Shown: piece after piece, positions 58,380 through 64,000 of the stretch | Position numbering within the stretch: position 1 is the first letter of the stretch | Layout of the letters: every line of letters starts with the position of its first letter | Program-made: the position numbers and the translations under genes | Source: Perognathus longimembris pacificus | Lineage: Eukaryota > Chordata > Mammalia > Rodentia > Heteromyidae | DNA: 64,000 bases | Assembly: GCF_023159225.1 (NCBI RefSeq) | Contig: NC_063181.1 | Span: forward strand, 20,486,073 to 20,550,072 | Reading direction: 5' to 3' | Notes under the pieces: model-generated | What the model was told of the DNA's origin: nothing | What the model saw: the letters and a program-made list of their open reading frames with translations, nothing else | Database searches by the model: none

Positions 58380-58565
58380 AGTCATAATTATCAATGAATA
58401 TACTATGAATCTCAGAAAACTGAGGGAAAGGGATGAGTTGAGGAGCAATGAGACAGACTGATGAAAAGGTAAAATTGGTAATGATGCATTGAACTTACAA
58501 ACTTAATTGTTGAATGGTAATTCATTTGCATGACTACTGAGTTAAAAATAATTAAAATAGAAAAT
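58380..58565 (+). mobile_element. Possible old LINE-1 3' UTR
   Basis: TGATGCATTGAACTTACAAAC and TGGTAATTCATTTGCATGAC, with an AAAATA-rich end, parallel the segments at 4,670 and 26,640. Purine-rich start (GAGGGAAAGGGATGAGTTGA). Assignment by analogy. Confidence 0.4.
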
Positions 58566-58569
58566 AAAA

Positions 58570-59140
58570 TATAAATAGAGTATTTTCCATGTGGGTAAAT
58601 TGTAGTACTAGATATAAATAACAATGTGTGATAAGTGCAGACTTGGACAGAAGCTCATGACTCATGTTACAGATACCCCTACACGCAAATGAGTTAAATA
58701 CTATGTGAAAAGTGTGCTTAGCTCTGCCTCAGTTGCATCCCTTCCTGAGATCCAGAAGGAACCATCCTTATTTATTTTTATATAACTTGAATAATCAGGT
58801 CAAAGTACATATTATACAATTTCTGCATATTAAATCTTATACATTAGAGGATCTTCCTAATCAATAGAGCCAGACATGTGGATAATAGTTCTGTTTATTG
58901 TCAGAAGTATGATGGATACAGTATATTATTTTAATAAGGCATAGCTATTTGGAGTTTTCATTATTTTTCTCTATGTAGAAGAATAGATTAGAGGACTCTC
59001 ATTCTACTTTGTCTCACCGGCACCTCTTTCCCTCTTTCACACTCAGTATTTTATTGTAGCTCAAGATAATGGATTTACCATCACCTAAAAGAAATCTTTA
59101 AATTCATTGGAATATTCTATATTTAAAAATACAAAATATC
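58570..59140. other. Unique AT-rich sequence, no gene seen
   Basis: Nothing recognisable. Confidence 0.45.
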
Positions 59141-59149
59141 ACTTGACTT

Positions 59150-59370
59150 GTAATTTTTTTATTGTATTGTAGGCTTTTTACTCTACAATATACTTTCTTG
59201 TTATTATTAAGATGTTATGTATCCAATGCCTAACTGTAACCTCTCTGTACATCGCTTTGACAATAAATAAGAAAAAAAAAAGAAAAAAAAAGATGTTATG
59301 CAGAGGGGTTGCCATTCCTCAAGTCAGGTGATGAGTACAAATCTTTTTGGACAATGAACATCATGTAAAA
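59150..59370 (-). mobile_element. Old LINE-1 3' UTR fragment carrying a minute LINE-1
   Basis: TTTTTTATTGTATTGTAGGC, then (after the small insertion) ATGCAGAGGGGTTGCCATTC and AAGTCAGGTGATGAGTACAA, which is the inverted terminal order of the older L1 group. Short and diverged. Confidence 0.55.
59220..59289 (+). mobile_element. Minute (about 50-bp) LINE-1 insertion
   Basis: TATCCAATGCCTAACTGTAA, CCTCTCTGTACATCGCTTTG, ACAATAAATAAG and an A-rich tail are the last ~50 bases of the younger-group L1. Flanked by exact AAGATGTTATG at 59,209-59,219 and 59,290-59,300, so it is a genuine, extremely 5'-truncated insertion rather than a deletion product. Confidence 0.92.
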
Positions 59371-59374
59371 TGCC

Positions 59375-62300
59375 TTAAGAAGATTAAAATATAGACTGGA
59401 TACTCTCAGTTATATAGCCCAATACCATCAAAATAGTTTCAAAATTCATCTTAAATCATAACATTTTAGAGTATTACATAGTTATTTACAATTGTTTCAG
59501 TTTAGTTTGAGTTACCATAATATGCCTCATGTCTAATAATTATTTGGCAGTTACAAGTTGAATAATCACATAAAAAACCAAACAATAAACAATACCATCA
59601 GAATGAAACATATTTCTCTGAGATATTTCTAAGCCCACCGCTACTCTACTGACCATCACAATAACTTAACATTTTTCATCCAGAAGAATCTCTTTTGTCT
59701 GATCACTTACTGAGTTCAATATATAAGATTAATTGGCCCTTTTGAAGGGTTTCAGGTTAATAAAACAGATAAGCACTGTGTCCAGATCAGCGGCCAGGGT
59801 TTCAAGTTCTGTAATTTTTCCAATTCAGACACAGTCATATTCTACTGGGCTTTGAACTTGTACTATACCTAAATGCCACTTGAATTTAGGCTAAGTTCAC
59901 CAAATTGAATAGACATAAGAAGCTGTTTTGTTCTTATACAGATATAAGATAAAGTATTCATGGTAAGGTGGAAGAAATGTGGAATGTCATCCGTAGAACA
60001 GAAATAAAATGTGGTCTACACCTTTAGTAAGAATAATGGAAGAGAAGAAGCAATTGAAAATTGGGAGACAAGAGCATAACTTAGTGTATAAATGTAGTTA
60101 AATCCTTATAATTTATATGTAGGTGCTACTTGAATACTACCTTGTAGACTGACAAATAGACAGACTTAGAACCCAAAACCTACTCACTGAGCGGATGATA
60201 TGTGTTTTAAAATTTTCATTATAAAACACATTTAATTATTTTTTTATTATTTTTCATGTGTCATAAGTCAGGTAACAAATGTCATGTGAGGGTAAGTGAC
60301 AACAGGGAAACATATGCTGCAGCTAATGCTAACCATACCAAAGCAAATATAGACACTATAAGAGGAGTAGAAAAGTTTCTATCATAGCATATTTGGAGTC
60401 TTCTCTAATCTTTTTTTCTTTTATAATGAGCAACTATTTCCTCCTTGTGATTATTCCTTTGATTATTTACCCTTATTTTAACAAACGTATGTCTGAAAAA
60501 GTAAAAAGAAATGTTTATGAATGATAGAACATCAAAATCACTGCTCTTTGTATTTAGACTAACACAATTAAAATGGAAAAAAAATGTTGTAGACCTACAT
60601 TTGTTAATAAACCATGTCTTTCTCTCATTTATGCAATCTATATATATTTTATAACAATTAGAGTTAGAAATTTGAAGTCTAAATATATACTATATTTCAC
60701 TTTTCTGTTTATAGAAACTGTTCTGCCTTTACCTCCCAGCAGAGATAGTTCCATTTCATGAACGAGGTCCTCTGATTTCTGGCTGTTAATATGGCCACTT
60801 TCAGTCAGTATCCATCTTAGGACATCTGCCATCTTGAGACACACGGATCCTGGACTCATCTGAGTACCACCTCATATAATACATGTGGGTCCTTGTTGTG
60901 CCCATTTGTATCTGCAGGCACATTTTGCTCCCCATCTCTATGAGGAAGCAGAGTGAAATCTTAGACTTGTCTTTCCATTACTTTGGAAAATCTGAACCTT
61001 TCTTTCCCTGTCCTTGGCCCTGAAGATTTTCTTCTCAAACTTACCTCATTTATTTATCTAGTATAACTTAACTGTTTTTGCTTTCCTATTTTTCAGTGAC
61101 TTGCATAAAATACTTGGTCTTTATCAGTGTGGGCTGGGTGGTCCAAGGGGTGTACTTATTCATTATTGTTATGGAAGCAAGAGCCTGAGAATTGCAAGCC
61201 ATCACAGTGGGCTTCTCTACGAAAAAAACACTTCTGGGTGTGCTGGTGAAAGATACTCTCGTACTTGTGCAGAGTGGACATTTACTTATGTCCCCTTTTA
61301 AGGAAGGTATTAATGAGGATTATTTCCCCATAAACTAATCCAGCCCAAATCAGTGCACAAAGGGCTCCTCTCTAAATACACTCACATGGGAGCTTATGAA
61401 AGGAAGGGGGCAAACAGATATTCATTCTGTGGTATGTGTTGAAGTTTTGCTTTATTTCTATCACATGTTGCTAACACATTTTCACAAGCATCAAAGCCTA
61501 CAAAACACTATAATCTGTTGAGTTCTGTGAAGGAAAATAAAAGAAGAAAACAATAATTATTTCAATAAAATAGAATGTAACTATGTTAGCTTCATAAAAC
61601 TGTTGAATCATGTTACGTGGATATATGTTCAGAATAAAATGGGTAAAGATAGGAGGAATATTAAAAAATTAGTGGGCACATCAGTTGGTAGGAAGCGCTT
61701 TAAAAATTCAGAAAGTCAATTAGAACAATTTGGATGTTTATTTATTCACATAATCTTTTTTAGAGGAGTAAACAAATGCTTAATATGTGCTCATTTCATG
61801 TATAACACCATAGCATTACAGTAAGCCAATTCCACCAGAAACTGTATATAGGTTCATATTGTATACAAAAAAGAAAAACAACGTTGTCAAACAAGTTATG
61901 GTTTCTATGAAATTAAAATAATACAATTCCCTCACTGAAATTCAGGAGCACTGATGTATTCTATCACTGAGACTCAAGAGTCTCATCTGGCTATGATTAA
62001 CATTATTGTACATAACAAGCAATGGCTTAAAATGAAAACGTACTTTGCTTTTTTCCCCTTCTTTTTTAACAACATTACTTTCCCATAACTACCACTTAAA
62101 ATTCAAGTAGGAAGATTTTTTTATGACCAATATCACATTCTAAAATAACACACAAGGTGTAAGTAATAGAATGTTGCAGGACAAGGGCAGGAAAATGAGC
62201 ACCTTGAGTGGCCAGGATGGAATGCAGTTTTAGGGGTGTGCAATTGCTTTGGATCTTTAAGGAAGACTAACAGGTGCAATCAGTTGTTTTATAGATCACT

Positions 62301-62460
62301 GACAGGAGCTCAGGAAGACAGATGGCATGCAAAATGGCAAAAAACCCACAGAAATTAAATGAAGTGCTGAGAGAAAAATTAGTATCATTGGGGATCAAAA
62401 TATGAAGGACACAGAAAGGAGTCTACAGGACATCTTCATCTGAATGGTAGATGAGACCAT
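59375..62460. other. Unique sequence, no gene seen
   Basis: About 3 kb. The stretch at 60,740-61,320 is of higher complexity with short open frames on both strands (60,638-60,859 minus and 61,101-61,301 plus), but I recognise no protein, RNA or repeat there. Confidence 0.45.
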
Positions 62461-62480
62461 AAAGAAATTAAGCAATCTTA

Positions 62481-62675
62481 GGGGCTGGGAATATGTGGCA
62501 AGAATAGTGGCAAGAGTGCTTGTCTCTTATACATGAGGCCCTAGGTTCAATTCCTCAGCACAAAAGCCAGAAGTGGCACTGTGGCTCAAATTTGCAGAGT
62601 GCTAGCCTTGAGCAAAAGGAAGCCAGGGACAGTGCTCAGGCCCCAGGACTGGCAAAAAAGAAAAAGAAAAAAAGA
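62481..62675 (+). mobile_element. IDL-Geo-like dimeric SINE, rearranged copy
   Basis: Plus-strand copy with a long direct repeat AAAGAAATTAAGCAATCTTA (62,461-62,480) against AAAGAAATTAAGCGATTGTA (62,676-62,695). The A-box region has an extra AGAATAGTGGCA duplication (GTGGCAAGAATAGTGGCAAG). The linker is shortened, and the right monomer lacks CTGAGTCCAAG. Mixed A/G tail. Confidence 0.92.
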
Positions 62676-62699
62676 AAAGAAATTAAGCGATTGTAACTA

Positions 62700-63440
62700 C
62701 TAACAATACTGTTCTTTTTCTCCCCCATATAAATTTACAAGTGGCAGTCAATTTCCAGCCAGTTATAGACATATATGCAATGATGTCTCACAGATAATTT
62801 TAGACCTCATACTTCTCCCTGATTCCCTGATGAGAGCTGTGCATTGGACAGCAACAAAATCAACTCTTTTGAGGAACTGAGGCTGGAAGAATCCTATTGC
62901 CTTCTTTGATGAAAATTCTTCAATAATTGGAGAATGAAATAGCAAACATTACCTGATATCAGGACATTGCTATGCTCTTCAGGGAAGAAAAAGTTGAGGT
63001 GCCAACAAGGCACATAGAATTATACTCTGAAACTTGGATTCCATCATGGAGTAGAGTACTTCAAGCTAAATGTGGGGTGAAAGAAAAGACTAGCAGCTGT
63101 GTAATTATCTGCCATAACCTACTCAAATAAGCTGTGTTAACTAAGACATAAATATGCAACAAATTTGTATGTTTGCAGTACGCAATGTTTTTAAAATTAA
63201 TTTTGAGAAATCACAAACCAAAAGCAGAACTGAAGAATGACATGAGAAGCATATGGATTGTTGGTACCTTAAAATTTGCAGTATAATTCAACTTTGCATG
63301 CATAAAAGACAATAAAAATGGTAAATTGTAGATTATTTTGAGCATCAAAATTTATACTGCTGAATCTCACTCTGCTTCATATTCTAAACATAATTACATT
63401 TCTAAATATTTTAATAATTAGCCTCTGGGAGAACATTTAC
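62700..63440. other. Unique AT-rich sequence, no gene seen
   Basis: Nothing recognisable. Confidence 0.5.
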
Positions 63441-63455
63441 TATTGCCAAGTCTTT

Positions 63456-63661
63456 TTTTTTTTTTTTTTGGCCAGTCCTGGGCCTTGGACTCAGGGCCTG
63501 AGCACTGTCCCTGGCTTCTTCCCACTCAAGGCTAGCACTCTGCCACTTGAGCCACAGCGCCGCTTCTGGCCGTTTTCTGTATATGTGGTGCTGGGGAATC
63601 GAACCTAGGGCCTCGTGTATCCGAGGCAGGCACTCTTGCCACTAGGCTATATCCCCAGCCC
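63456..63661 (-). mobile_element. IDL-Geo-like dimeric SINE, young copy
   Basis: Complete inverted copy with exact direct repeats TTGCCAAGTCTTT at 63,443-63,455 and 63,662-63,674. Hairpin subtype at 63,610-63,627. Almost identical to the copies at 2,376 and 8,389. Confidence 0.95.
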
Positions 63662-63749
63662 TTGCCAAGTCTTTATTTTTTGCCGGAGGTAGGAAGAAAG
63701 GTAAATATCTGGGTATGAAAAGATAAAAAATAAAATGTATTCCCTTGAA

Positions 63750-63990
63750 AGGGAATACCAAATTTGAGAGACACAGGGTAAAAAAAGAGAAATAACGACA
63801 AAAGCAATACTTGCAAAACTGTCTGGTGTAAGTGAACTGAACACTGGGGGGGGAGGGAAAGGGGGGAGGGAGGGGGCCATGAGGGACAAGGTAACAAACA
63901 GTACAAGAAATGTATCCAATGCCCAACGTATGATACTGTAACCTCTCTGTACATCAGTTTGACAATAAAAATTTGAGAAAAAAAAAAAAA
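63750..63990 (+). mobile_element. 5'-truncated LINE-1 3' end
   Basis: Begins near GGGAATACCAAATTTGAGAG and runs through AAAGCAATACTTGCAAAACT, the G-rich tract (63,845-63,882), GTAACCTCTCTGTACATCAG, TTTGACAATAAAAATT and an A run. Only the last ~240 bp of the 3' UTR. The 3' target duplication cannot be tested because the window ends just after the tail. Confidence 0.9.
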
Positions 63991-64000
63991 CATAAACAAA

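Noticed and set aside
60638..61301. Short frames on both strands in a more complex stretch
   Set aside because: No protein family recognised and no splice-site pattern that can be supported by eye.
63730..63760. Short palindrome TATTCCCTTGAAAGGGAATA near the start of the last L1 fragment
   Set aside because: I considered an inversion junction, but the upstream sequence does not read as inverted L1 beyond the palindrome itself, so chance is more likely.
1..64000. CRISPR arrays, toxin-antitoxin pairs, prophage or bacterial defence systems
   Set aside because: No spaced direct repeats, operons or ribosome binding sites; SINE, L1 and LTR content shows a mammalian nuclear genome.

Overview
The window looks like a gene-poor, AT-rich nuclear segment from a rodent, most likely of the superfamily Geomyoidea (kangaroo rats, pocket mice, pocket gophers). 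The main evidence is about eleven copies of a dimeric tRNA-like SINE. Its left half is an ID-type (tRNA-Ala-like) monomer ending in an AGCACCACATATACAG linker, and its right half reads CTGTGGCTCAAGTGGCAGAG and ends in CCAGGACTGGCC. This matches my memory of the IDL-Geo SINE, described as restricted to Geomyoidea. I recognise no protein-coding host gene, no rRNA or functional tRNA, no CRISPR array and no bacterial or viral operon. Nearly all longer open frames are pieces of LINE-1 or simple repeats.

Layout. 1-1.2 kb: an old inverted L1. 1.9-2.6 kb: two SINEs. 2.6-9.6 kb: AT-rich unique sequence with decayed L1 3' ends and one young SINE. 9.6-10.6 kb: a long purine microsatellite followed by a twin-primed L1. 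10.7-13.2 kb: B1-like SINEs and an old L1 tail. 13,231-20,244: a full-length (7.0 kb) but dead L1 with an 11-bp target-site duplication, inserted inside an older composite SINE. 20.5-22.4 kb: SINE, L1 tail and MaLR-type LTR. 22.4-26.3 kb: almost repeat-free unique sequence. 26.3-29.35 kb: a chain of SINEs and a 5'-truncated L1. 29.35-33.3 kb: mostly unique. 33.3-37.5 kb: a multi-layer nest with an old, internally deleted L1 that received one SINE and two younger L1 insertions; one of these carries about 270 bp of non-L1 sequence and the other is a clean twin-priming inversion. 37.5-49 kb: unique sequence with a small CpG-containing GC island, SINEs and two long pyrimidine tracts. 49.5-50.3 kb: a MaLR-type LTR split by a SINE. 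50.3-59 kb: mostly unique with a 0.98-kb L1 and some decayed repeats. 59.2 kb: a minute L1 insertion. 59.4-64 kb: unique sequence, two SINEs and an L1 3' end.

The shared biology is retrotransposition. L1 ORF2 protein supplies endonuclease and reverse transcriptase, and the SINEs depend on it in trans. The target-site duplications (10-20 bp), A-rich tails, 5' truncations and inversions across the window all fit that mechanism. At least three L1 groups can be separated by their 3' UTRs. The youngest-looking group ends in CTGTACATCAGTTTGACAAT followed by AAAA and carries a G-rich tract.

I did not find a new biological system. The items most worth checking are the chimeric L1 insert at 34,366-35,327, the GC island at 38.78-39.0 kb, the 55-bp tandem repeat in the L1 5' UTR, and the tRNA-like reading of the right SINE monomer.
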